Below are positions 1 through 7,340 of a DNA stretch of 17,319 bases, one piece after another. Made by a program: the position numbers and the translations under genes. The DNA comes from an uncultured Lachnospiraceae bacterium (GTDB lineage Bacteria > Bacillota > Clostridia > Lachnospirales > Lachnospiraceae), in contig CAJUID010000052.1 in the NCBI GenBank assembly GCA_910585905.1, forward strand, positions 1 to 17,319, in the 5' to 3' direction. Below the pieces are notes generated by a model that was not told the origin of the DNA, did no database searches, and saw only the letters and a program-made list of their open reading frames with translations. Each line of letters begins with the position of its first letter. The stretch's first letter is position 1.

Positions 1-154
1 AATGAAAATCATGTACACAGAGCAAAATTGGTGAATGATATGTGTTATGGATAACCGTAGAGTATCTCTTCATAAAAAATGGGGAAAGTCAAACCATATT
101 TTTGTATTGTTCTTTGTAATGGTTGCAAGCGCAGATATCTTTGTTTCTGTAATC

Positions 155-1732
155 TTAGCGCTTACCATTTGCCGGCTCTACACTTACATGCTTGCCCTTA
201 ATTTTTGCATGTTTCATTGCATCAATTACATCAGCCGCATATTCCCTTGGAACTTCTACAAATGTATAATTGTCATACATATCAATTGCCCCAACGAGAT
301 CACCCTCCATTCCAGATTCTCCGGCAACCGCGCCAAGCACATCCCCAATACGGACTCTGTTCTTTTTGCCTATATTGATAAATAGACGTACCATGCCTGG
401 TTCTGCCCCAGTATCACCAAAATCTTCTTTTGCCATCTCGCCAGAACTATTTTCACCCATCTGCATCATCAAAAGAGAAGCTGCCATTTCCAGAGCAGAG
501 TATTCTTTTTCATCTAGATGCTCTTCCAAAATATCAATCATCTTTGCAAGATTTTCGCTTTCAATAATATCGCTCGCTTTTTCTAGAATTTTCTCAGCTT
601 TGATATCTGTAATATCATCAACAGAAGGAATCGGCTGTCTCTTAATCTTAGTTTTACAATAACGCTGAATATCCTTTAACTTATAAATTTCCCTGCCAAC
701 TACAAGCGTAAAAGCACGCCCACTGCGCCCAGCACGTCCGGTACGACCAATCCTATGGACATAATACTCATCATCCTGCGGCACATCATAGTTAAATACA
801 GCCTCCACATCATCTACATCAATTCCCCTTGCCGCCACATCCGTAGCTACAAGAATGTCCGTCCTTCCATTGCGGAAGCCATTCATAACCCGGTCTCTCT
901 GGGACTGTTTCATATCCCCATGAAGTCCTTCTGCAAAATATCCCCTTCCCTTCAAATCTTCTACCAACTCGTCCACCTTACGCTTGGTATTGCAAAAGAT
1001 CAGGGAAAGTTCAGGATCATACATATCAAGAAGACGGGACAGCACTTCGTTCTTCTTGCGTGGATTCACTTCATAATAAAACTGGTCGATTTTTGGCACA
1101 GTCAGCTCTTTCTTTACCACTTTGACTGTTTCCGGCTCCACCAGATAATTTTTTGCTATCTCTAAAATCGGTTTCGGCATTGTCGCAGAAAACAAAAGTG
1201 TCTGATGCTGCTCTGGCATCTTCTCCAGCACAAGTTCAATGTCCTCACGAAATCCCATATTTAGCATCTCGTCCGCCTCATCCAGAACGACAGTCCCAAC
1301 CTGCTCCAATTTCAATGTGTGACGGTTAATATGGTCGATCACACGCCCTGGCGTGCCGATAATTACCTGCACACCACCCTTTAGAGACCGAATCTGTTTA
1401 GAAATTTCCTGTCCGCCGTAAATCGGCAAAACTTTAATCCCATGCATAAACTTTGCCAGACGCCTTACCTCATTGGCAGACTGAATCGCAAGCTCCCTGG
1501 TCGGACATAATACGACAGCCTGCAGCTTCTTGCTGTGTGGGTCTACCCTCTGCAAAAGTGGAATACCAAAAGCGGCCGTCTTGCCGGTTCCAGTCTGCGC
1601 CTGCCCAATCATATCCTTCCCCTCCAGGGCGATCGGAATGGACTTTGCCTGAATCGGACTAGCCTGTTCAAAACCCATCTCTGTGACTGCCCGCAGTATT
1701 CTTGTATCTAAGCATAATTCTTCAAAATTCAT
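155..1732 (-). CDS. DEAD-box ATP-dependent RNA helicase with C-terminal DbpA-type RNA-binding domain
   Basis: ATP-dependent RNA helicase acting in the cytoplasm on structured RNA (ribosome assembly, mRNA turnover, cold adaptation in this family). All core motifs are visible in order: Q-motif around FEELCLDTRI and SPIQ, motif I AQTGTGKT, PTRELAIQ, TPGRV, motif II DEAD, SAT, then HGDMKQ, ATDVAARGID and HRIGRTGRAGR. The last ~75 residues, from MVRLFINIGKKN, match the DbpA/YxiN RNA-binding fold, so it belongs to the CshA/DbpA/DeaD group rather than RhlE. The frame is open to an ATG at 1744, but the second ATG at 1732 is preceded by AGGAAAG at proper spacing, so 1732 is preferred (525 residues). 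It stands alone, with a 518-base leader region upstream that holds a promoter and a terminator-like hairpin. Family is certain; the exact orthologue (cshA, dbpA or deaD) is not. Confidence 0.95.
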   Translation of the reverse strand: MNFEELCLDTRILRAVTEMGFEQASPIQAKSIPIALEGKDMIGQAQTGTGKTAAFGIPLLQRVDPHSKKLQAVVLCPTRELAIQSANEVRRLAKFMHGIKVLPIYGGQEISKQIRSLKGGVQVIIGTPGRVIDHINRHTLKLEQVGTVVLDEADEMLNMGFREDIELVLEKMPEQHQTLLFSATMPKPILEIAKNYLVEPETVKVVKKELTVPKIDQFYYEVNPRKKNEVLSRLLDMYDPELSLIFCNTKRKVDELVEDLKGRGYFAEGLHGDMKQSQRDRVMNGFRNGRTDILVATDVAARGIDVDDVEAVFNYDVPQDDEYYVHRIGRTGRAGRSGRAFTLVVGREIYKLKDIQRYCKTKIKRQPIPSVDDITDIKAEKILEKASDIIESENLAKMIDILEEHLDEKEYSALEMAASLLMMQMGENSSGEMAKEDFGDTGAEPGMVRLFINIGKKNRVRIGDVLGAVAGESGMEGDLVGAIDMYDNYTFVEVPREYAADVIDAMKHAKIKGKHVSVEPANGKR

Positions 1733-1789
1733 AGCTTTCCTCATTTCTACATCTTATTCTTTATAATAAATTACATGATACTAAGGTCA

Positions 1790-1987
1790 AAAGCGGATAG
1801 CTGGCGTACTTACACATAATTTGCTATCTGCTGGCTTGTCCCGCTAAACGCCGACAATATGATTGGAGGTTTTTGTATAGTGCTGAACGTTCTATAAATG
1901 TTTGTTTAGCACAAACCTTATCGGAACGAAGATGCGAAAGTTGTGAAACAACGTAGCAATCCATAGTATCAGTTGGGGCGTTTTTTG
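1790..1987 (+). ncRNA. candidate structured RNA antisense to the helicase leader
   Basis: No protein gene is credible here, but the plus strand folds well by eye. A 10-pair stem forms between 1792-1801 and 1823-1832. Next, CGCC plus CAA at 1850-1858 can pair with TTG plus GGCG at about 1973-1980, closing a domain. Inside it, AGGTTT (1867-1872) pairs with AAACCT (1913-1918), capped by a 9-pair stem GTGCTGAAC (1880-1888) with GTTTAGCAC (1904-1912). A further stem, GATGC (1931-1935) with GCAATC, holds a GTTG/CAAC hairpin. The closing stem runs straight into TTTTTT (1981-1986), like an intrinsic terminator. Two stems contain G-U pairs only if the plus strand is the RNA; the minus strand would have A-C mismatches there. 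I do not recognise the family. An upstream promoter is only weakly visible (TATAAT at 1762-1767, no good -35). Confidence 0.45.
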
Positions 1988-2040
1988 CATTTCTTGTGGA
2001 TACACCACTTACAATGAAACTTTCATAACAAGACAAAAAA

Positions 2041-2075
2041 GAACCGCTCCTAAAAATCAGGAACGGTTTTTTTCT
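2041..2075. terminator. bidirectional intrinsic terminator / possible leader attenuator
   Basis: AACCG, one mismatch and TCCT pair with AGGA, mismatch and CGGTT around a 7-base loop. T-runs lie on both sides: TTTTTTT on the plus strand after 2068, and TTTTTT on the minus strand just past 2041. On the plus strand it could end the candidate RNA upstream. On the minus strand it sits about 60-95 bases after the predicted start of the helicase transcript, the position of an attenuator. Confidence 0.7.
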
Positions 2076-2141
2076 GATTCTATTCGTAACAAAAGGGGAA
2101 AAATGCAACTGCTGGAAATAGCATACCTTACATTTGACCTA

Positions 2142-2170
2142 ACTATAACACACTTCTGCCACAATGTAAA
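2142..2170 (-). promoter_or_regulatory. sigma-A type promoter for the helicase transcript
   Basis: On the minus strand, TTTACA (2170-2165), a 17-base spacer and TATAGT (2147-2142). The predicted start near 2135 gives an untranslated leader of about 400 bases before the helicase ATG, with a terminator hairpin early in it. Confidence 0.6.
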
Positions 2171-2262
2171 CACTTTTTTTCAAAAAATTTGCAAAAAATG
2201 AAAAATCTGATACTTCTACGGTTTATTCACCCCATCATAGGAGAGCCAGAGCTGCCCAGCTA

Positions 2263-2832
2263 CTACATACAATTGGTACCAGACTGCACTTCCTGCAACA
2301 ATACTTGAAGAATCATAATATGATATTCCTCATCCTTTATAATTCTTGCCAAAACTGCATTGACACATGGATCCTTTATCATATTGATATGCATCCTATA
2401 CTGGCTGATTGCCGCTTTTTCTGCCTCAATGTCAGCGAGAATCATTTTCCCAGCATGTTCCGGAATCGCTAAATATTCCGGTGTCCACATTCTCTGCCTT
2501 CCATTCTGCTGCTTTGCCACAAAATCTACCTGCCCGCCCAACAGAAAGATCAGTTCTCCCAACTTCTGTAAATGTATCATCTCAGCCATCGCTATTCCCA
2601 GAATGGTTTTTGCCATTGGGCATTTGTCACAGGATAAGCGATTTTCATTGTTGATATACTGCATAATCGCAGACATCTCCGAAACTGCACCACAATAATC
2701 AACACTGAGCATATTTGCATAGGCACGATTCCTCTCCTTTACCTGGATGGCAGGATATGGCAAATCCACCATAATCGGGCTAATTCCGGCAAAACTGCAG
2801 GGATTTGATAAAGTACATCTTTTTTCTTCCAT
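2263..2832 (-). CDS. ferritin-like (rubrerythrin-type) diiron/dimanganese protein
   Basis: Likely soluble four-helix-bundle metalloprotein of the ferritin/rubrerythrin superfamily, with a role in peroxide or iron handling inferred from family only. Of 189 residues, two halves each carry helix-borne carboxylate and ExxH ligands: E52 in helix 1, E84-M-I-H87 in helix 2, E136/E138 in helix 3 and E168-E-Y-H171 in helix 4. No rubredoxin iron-sulfur domain is present, so it is not a classical rubrerythrin. Two cysteine pairs (C6/C12 and C68/C71, the latter in CDKC) are extra and could bind metal or form disulfides. The ATG has AAGGAG 9 bases upstream. It lies 64 bases after the hybrid kinase on the same strand and may be cotranscribed with it. 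CotJC-type manganese catalase is an alternative, but the characteristic N-terminus is absent. Confidence 0.75.
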   Translation of the reverse strand: MEEKRCTLSNPCSFAGISPIMVDLPYPAIQVKERNRAYANMLSVDYCGAVSEMSAIMQYINNENRLSCDKCPMAKTILGIAMAEMIHLQKLGELIFLLGGQVDFVAKQQNGRQRMWTPEYLAIPEHAGKMILADIEAEKAAISQYRMHINMIKDPCVNAVLARIIKDEEYHIMILQVLLQEVQSGTNCM

Positions 2833-2896
2833 TTATTATTTCTCCTTGGTTCCTTTTATCACCAGTATATTAATACTTCATCATAATGTGCTATTT

Positions 2897-5044
2897 TTAT
2901 TCAATTATTTTTCCAGTCATCTGCCCGATTGTCTCAAAAAACTGTTGGATATGGATTGGTTTCCCAAGATGGGCATTCATGCCGCTTTCCATTGACTTTT
3001 TTTGATCCTCCTCAAAGGTATTCGCCGAAAGCGCAATAATTGGAATATTGGCAAGGGATGGATCCTTTAGCATTCGGATTGCCCTTGCCGCACTATATCC
3101 ATCCATTACCGGCATCTGAATATCCATCAAAACCAGACTATATTCACCAGGCATTGAATTCTTTAATTTTTCAACTGCAATACTTCCATTGACGGCAGTA
3201 TCTACAACAAAACCAGAATCCGTCAAAAGCTCTGTCTCGATTTCGAGGTTAATCTCATTATCCTCCACCAAAAGAATCTTTCCAGATGCTTCCTTGGACA
3301 TATTTTGCTGCGGCGGCCATTCATCATGCCTGCTTGCCTTATCACACAGACGCATACTTAATGTAACAATAAAACGGCTTCCCTGACCAGCAGAGCTAGA
3401 TACTTCAATCTCCCCACCCATTGTTTCTACAATATTTTTTACAATGGTAAGCCCAAGCCCTGTACCATAAACACCGCTCATCGTCGTATTTTTCTGCCTC
3501 TCAAACGGCTCAAATATATGTTTCAAAAAGCTTTCACTAATCCCAATACCAGTATCCTCTATAATAAATTGAAATGATGCAAAATCATGGGATGTTTTCT
3601 TTTCAATAATTGAAAATGTAATCCTTCCCCCATCTTCTGTATACTTAACTGCATTGCCCACAAGCCGCATGAGAAGCTGGATCAGATACTGGCTGTTTCC
3701 ATAAACCCTACGGTGCAGCACTGCACCAAGTTCTAATATAAATGTAAGCCCTTTTGCCTCTGCGCGCGGCTTAATAATAGTCTGCACATGCTTGGCAACC
3801 TCATAAAGATCACATTCCGTCTTTTCAATATGTACTCTGTTTGATTCCAGGCGTGACAGTTCCAAAACATCATCCAAAAGCTGAAGCAAATATCCGCCGG
3901 ATTCCTCTATTTTTTCAAGATAACCAAGCAGCTTCTCATGGTCTTCTATATGTGACTTGGCAAGAGCCGTAAATCCAACAATGGCATTCATCGGTGTGCG
4001 TATATCATGCGACATATTTGCCAGAAAAATATCTTTTACCTTATTTGATGCCTTGGCGTGATCCAAAGCTTCCTCCAATATCTTATTCTGCTCCATCTCA
4101 TGCCGAATCTCATCATCAATGCTTCGGCATCCAATTACTGTCTGAGAACCGCCCTCTAAACTTCCTACATTCACAACGCATAATTGAAGGTACTCAGTTT
4201 TATCTTTATCAACCACACGGTAATTTACATGGTAAACTTTCTTTCTTGCGACCTGATCCTTAATATAGTCTAAATTAGTTTCTTTTGTAAAATGCTCCCT
4301 ATCTTCCTCATGTACCCATTTGTCTATATAGTAGGGGCCAAACCAAGAAAACTCACTAAACTCATAGACATGGCACCTGCTTTTAAATGTACCATAAATC
4401 CTTTTGCTGATCTGATAAGGCTGAAGAATTCCTGCATCAATATCCAGATAAAAAATGGAATCATAATCAATACTAAGCCCCTCAATCAACTCCAGACGCC
4501 GCAATTGTTCCTGATTGATAATCTCAAGTTTTCTTCCATATGCATTTAATTTTTTTCTGAGCTTTAATTCTATTTGCTCTTTTGCAGCAACTAATGCCGC
4601 CTCTTTCTCCATCTGCTGCTTGTGTTTCTCCGTGGCATCCCCCACAAACACATAAAATACATCACCCAGCAGGTTATCGTGGATAAAATGCCCATAATCT
4701 TCTATCCACCGAATGTCTCCACCCTTCTGAATTATGCGGTATTCTACATAATCCAGTTCAAATTTGCTAACTGCTATCTGCTCCTTAATACTCTTTTCGA
4801 CCTCGTCCAAATCATCCGGATGCACGATTCCCTGAAACGAATTTCCGGTCAGCTCCTGGAACTCCTCCATCGTATCGCAGTTAAATATCCTGAGCAATGC
4901 TTTATTTACATACAAAAGCTCTTCCTTTTCATCTGCACGATATATAAAGAAGCCGCCCGGCATCTCATCAATAATTCTCTTTGCATCCAGTACGGAATTA
5001 TGACCAAGAGCCTGCTGAAACAGATTCCCTATTTCATTTCCCAA
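2897..5044 (-). CDS. cytoplasmic PAS-domain hybrid sensor histidine kinase with receiver domain
   Basis: 715-residue two-component hybrid kinase. There are no membrane segments, so it senses something inside the cell. A PAS domain lies at about 22-138 (YVNKALLRIF, VHPDDLDEV, with a PAC-like strand ending at DATEKHK). It is followed by a short coiled coil, a second degenerate PAS-like region (about 190-310), a HisKA dimerisation helix with H346 in NMSHDIRTP, a HATPase domain with N464 and the DTGIG and GTGLGL loops, and a C-terminal receiver with E594/D595, phospho-acceptor D641 in MDIQMPVMDG and a lysine in GKPI. The start codon is TTG at 5044, supported by GGGAGG 8 bases upstream; no closer ATG exists. 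No partner regulator is adjacent, so the output is unknown. A promoter with extended -10 lies just upstream, divergent from the SPFH operon. Confidence 0.95.
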   Translation of the reverse strand: MGNEIGNLFQQALGHNSVLDAKRIIDEMPGGFFIYRADEKEELLYVNKALLRIFNCDTMEEFQELTGNSFQGIVHPDDLDEVEKSIKEQIAVSKFELDYVEYRIIQKGGDIRWIEDYGHFIHDNLLGDVFYVFVGDATEKHKQQMEKEAALVAAKEQIELKLRKKLNAYGRKLEIINQEQLRRLELIEGLSIDYDSIFYLDIDAGILQPYQISKRIYGTFKSRCHVYEFSEFSWFGPYYIDKWVHEEDREHFTKETNLDYIKDQVARKKVYHVNYRVVDKDKTEYLQLCVVNVGSLEGGSQTVIGCRSIDDEIRHEMEQNKILEEALDHAKASNKVKDIFLANMSHDIRTPMNAIVGFTALAKSHIEDHEKLLGYLEKIEESGGYLLQLLDDVLELSRLESNRVHIEKTECDLYEVAKHVQTIIKPRAEAKGLTFILELGAVLHRRVYGNSQYLIQLLMRLVGNAVKYTEDGGRITFSIIEKKTSHDFASFQFIIEDTGIGISESFLKHIFEPFERQKNTTMSGVYGTGLGLTIVKNIVETMGGEIEVSSSAGQGSRFIVTLSMRLCDKASRHDEWPPQQNMSKEASGKILLVEDNEINLEIETELLTDSGFVVDTAVNGSIAVEKLKNSMPGEYSLVLMDIQMPVMDGYSAARAIRMLKDPSLANIPIIALSANTFEEDQKKSMESGMNAHLGKPIHIQQFFETIGQMTGKIIE

Positions 5045-5077
5045 AGCTGTATCCTCCCTCCTAAAGTATTACATATA

Positions 5078-5106
5078 ATCATACCATGTTTCATTTCATC
5101 TGTCAC
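5078..5106 (-). promoter_or_regulatory. promoter of the hybrid kinase (and possibly ferritin-like) transcript
   Basis: Minus strand: GTGACA (5106-5101), 17-base spacer, TATGAT (5083-5078) preceded by TGG, giving an extended -10. The predicted start is near 5071, close to the AGGAGGGAGG ribosome site. Confidence 0.6.
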
Positions 5107-5123
5107 TAAAGAACAACTAATAA

Positions 5124-5152
5124 TGGACTTTTTGTCACAAAAAAAGTATAAT
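5124..5152 (+). promoter_or_regulatory. promoter of the SPFH / Tim44-like operon
   Basis: Plus strand: TGGACT (5124-5129), 17-base spacer and consensus TATAAT (5147-5152). The predicted start falls within ATGATACTAGGGTCA (5154-5168), a 15-base string found once more, with one change, at 1775-1789. The promoter is back-to-back with that of the kinase; only 17 bases separate the two -35 boxes. Confidence 0.55.
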
Positions 5153-5234
5153 TATGATACTAGGGTCACACCAAACTTCATAATTGTTATTGTAAACAAA
5201 AATACCGCATAACCATGCAGAAAAGAGGATCATT

Positions 5235-6581
5235 ATGGGATTAATAAAAGCAATTTCGGGTGCTATCAAAGGGGTTACGGCAGACCAGTGGAGAGAATAC
5301 TTTTACTGTGATGCATTAGAAGCAAACGTATTAGCAACAAGAGGACACCAGAGAACCAACAGCAGATTTGGTTCTAGAAACAAAGGAAATGACAACATTA
5401 TCAGTAATGGCTCTGTTATCTCAGTCAATGAAGGGCAATGCATGATTATTGTTGATCAGGGAAAAGTCGTTGAGTTCTGTGCGGAGGCAGGAGAATTTAT
5501 GTATGATACTTCCTCCGAACCAAGTTTGTTATACGGCGACCTCGGCAAAAATATCGGAAAAACATTTTCGTCAATCGGCAAACGTTTTACTTTTGGCGGT
5601 GATACCGGAAAAGACCAGCGTGTCTACTTCTTTAATACAAAAGAGATTATGGGAAACAAATACGGCACTGCCAATCCAGTTCCTTTCCGCGTTGTAGATG
5701 AAAATATTGGTTTAGATGTGGATATCTCCGTGCGCTGCAATGGTGAATATTCTTACCAGATCTTTGACCCGATTCTTTTCTATACAAATGTCTGCGGCAA
5801 TGTCACAGAAGAATTCACACGAGACAAAATCGACAGCCAGTTAAAATCTGAATTAATGACTGCACTGCAGCCCGCTTTCGCCCAAATTTCCGCTATGGGA
5901 ATTCGTTATAGTGCTGTACCTGCACATACAATGGAAGTTGCAGATGCATTAAATAAAATATTATCAGAAAAATGGGGGCAGCTCCGCGGCATAAAGATTA
6001 TTTCCTTTGGTGTAAATACAATTAAGGCATCAGAAGAAGATGAAGAAATGATCAAGGAGCTCCAAAAAACCGCTGTGCTGCGCAATCCAAATATGGCAGC
6101 TGCAACTTTGGTAGGAGCACAGGCAGAGGCTATGAAGTCTGCAGCGTCAAACACCGCTACTGGGCCTATGATGGCATTTGCTGGGATGAATATGGCAAAT
6201 ACTGCCGGGGGATTTCATGCTGATTCTCTATTTGGTATGGGACAGCAGAAGGATGCACCATCTGTAGCCCCTTCGCCTGCAGCACCTTCTCCTGCTCCCA
6301 CTTCATCTGCTAGTTCTTGGACTTGTACCTGTGGCACTTCAAACACTGGAAAGTTCTGTGTAGAATGTGGCACACCTAAACCGACTCCTGCTGCCGGCTG
6401 GACCTGCTCTTGTGGTACTGTAAACCTCGGAAAATTCTGTCAGGAATGCGGTGCAAAAAAACCGGCTGGCGCTCCTCTATATCGGTGTGATAAATGCGGC
6501 TGGCAGCCGGATGATCCACACCACCCACCGAAATTCTGTCCAGAATGCGGTGATATCTTTGATGAAAATGATATTCAATAA
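5235..6581 (+). CDS. SPFH-domain protein with three C-terminal zinc ribbons (YdjI-like)
   Basis: SPFH/virion-core-like scaffold protein of 448 residues. Residues ~1-300 form the SPFH region: an N-terminal amphipathic stretch MGLIKAISGAIKG, VNEGQCMIIVDQGKVV, GEFMYDT, and the long helix around EEDEEMIKELQKTA. A Gly/Ala/Met-rich linker and an Ala/Pro/Ser-rich linker follow (about 290-365). The tail carries two near-identical ribbons with CxC and CxxC pairs (WTCTCGTSNTGKFC and WTCSCGTVNLGKFC) and a third, CDKCGW...CPEC. The layout matches Bacillus subtilis YdjI, which by established knowledge works at the membrane in the PspA envelope-stress system. No PspA gene is next door. ATG with AGAGG 6 bases upstream. 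It is the first gene of an operon, 15 bases before the next. Confidence 0.85.
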   Translation: MGLIKAISGAIKGVTADQWREYFYCDALEANVLATRGHQRTNSRFGSRNKGNDNIISNGSVISVNEGQCMIIVDQGKVVEFCAEAGEFMYDTSSEPSLLYGDLGKNIGKTFSSIGKRFTFGGDTGKDQRVYFFNTKEIMGNKYGTANPVPFRVVDENIGLDVDISVRCNGEYSYQIFDPILFYTNVCGNVTEEFTRDKIDSQLKSELMTALQPAFAQISAMGIRYSAVPAHTMEVADALNKILSEKWGQLRGIKIISFGVNTIKASEEDEEMIKELQKTAVLRNPNMAAATLVGAQAEAMKSAASNTATGPMMAFAGMNMANTAGGFHADSLFGMGQQKDAPSVAPSPAAPSPAPTSSASSWTCTCGTSNTGKFCVECGTPKPTPAAGWTCSCGTVNLGKFCQECGAKKPAGAPLYRCDKCGWQPDDPHHPPKFCPECGDIFDENDIQ

Positions 6582-6596
6582 TTATGGAGAAAGCGT

Positions 6597-7340
6597 ATGA
6601 TATTTTTAATACTTTTACTGATCATCATTATTGCTATATTTTGCGGCGTACTCTATGCAAAGCAGAAAGCAAAGGAATTTTCCCGCACGGTTTTTGGCAC
6701 TGAAGACCTCTCAGAAGGCATCCGGCAGATGAAGCAGGACTATGCGTCAACTCCAAAATCCGTATCCGCTATGACAAGCCTGCTCCTTCCAAAAATCGTA
6801 TCCGATTTTCCCGATTTTGGATATGATGAAATGAAGGAGCGAGCGGAAAATATACTAACACAGTATCTCCGCGCAATAACACAAAAAAATGCCAGCATTG
6901 TAACAGACGGCAGTACGGAATTAAACCAACAGTTGGAAAACCACATTCAGATGCTTGCCGCCAGAGGACTGCAGGAACATTTTGATCAGATTAAGATACA
7001 CCGCACAGAAATCAACCAGTACCGAAAAACAGAAGGAAGATGTATTATCACATTCCAGTCAGCACTGGAATGCTATCACTACATAACAGATTCTTCCTCT
7101 ACTATGCTGGAAGGCTCCAAAGAATATAAGTACCAGACAAAATTTAATACAGACTTAATTTATATTCAGGATAGGAATCTTGTAGAAAATGAACTTGACC
7201 TTGCGCTGGGCGTCAATTGCCCAAACTGTGGCGCACCACTTTCGTCCCTTGGCGCAAAAATATGCGAATACTGTGGTACGCCAGTTATTGAAATCAATAT
7301 TCATGCATGGTCATTTAGTGATGTAAAAGAAATAAAATAA
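6597..7340 (+). CDS. membrane-anchored Tim44-like protein with C-terminal zinc ribbon
   Basis: 247 residues. One strongly hydrophobic N-terminal helix (residues 2-20) anchors the protein, followed by a short charged coil. Residues ~60-200 have the helix-rich pattern of Tim44-like/NTF2-like domains (DFPDFGYDEMKERAEN, then a strand-rich half). The C-terminus has a zinc ribbon CPNCGAPL...CEYCG at about 208-227. The zinc ribbon echoes those of the SPFH partner, and the 15-base gap with GGAGA ribosome site implies cotranscription. The two probably form a membrane complex, as YdjG/YdjH/YdjI do in Bacillus; that is inference. The last 40 bases overlap the 3' end of the convergent MATE gene. The Tim44-like assignment is from pattern only. 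Confidence 0.75.
   Translation: MIFLILLLIIIIAIFCGVLYAKQKAKEFSRTVFGTEDLSEGIRQMKQDYASTPKSVSAMTSLLLPKIVSDFPDFGYDEMKERAENILTQYLRAITQKNASIVTDGSTELNQQLENHIQMLAARGLQEHFDQIKIHRTEINQYRKTEGRCIITFQSALECYHYITDSSSTMLEGSKEYKYQTKFNTDLIYIQDRNLVENELDLALGVNCPNCGAPLSSLGAKICEYCGTPVIEINIHAWSFSDVKEIK

Noticed and set aside
1824..2108. 94-codon minus-strand ORF upstream of the helicase
   Set aside because: TTG start with no ribosome site. Composition is not protein-like and it overlaps the terminator and the structured-RNA candidate.
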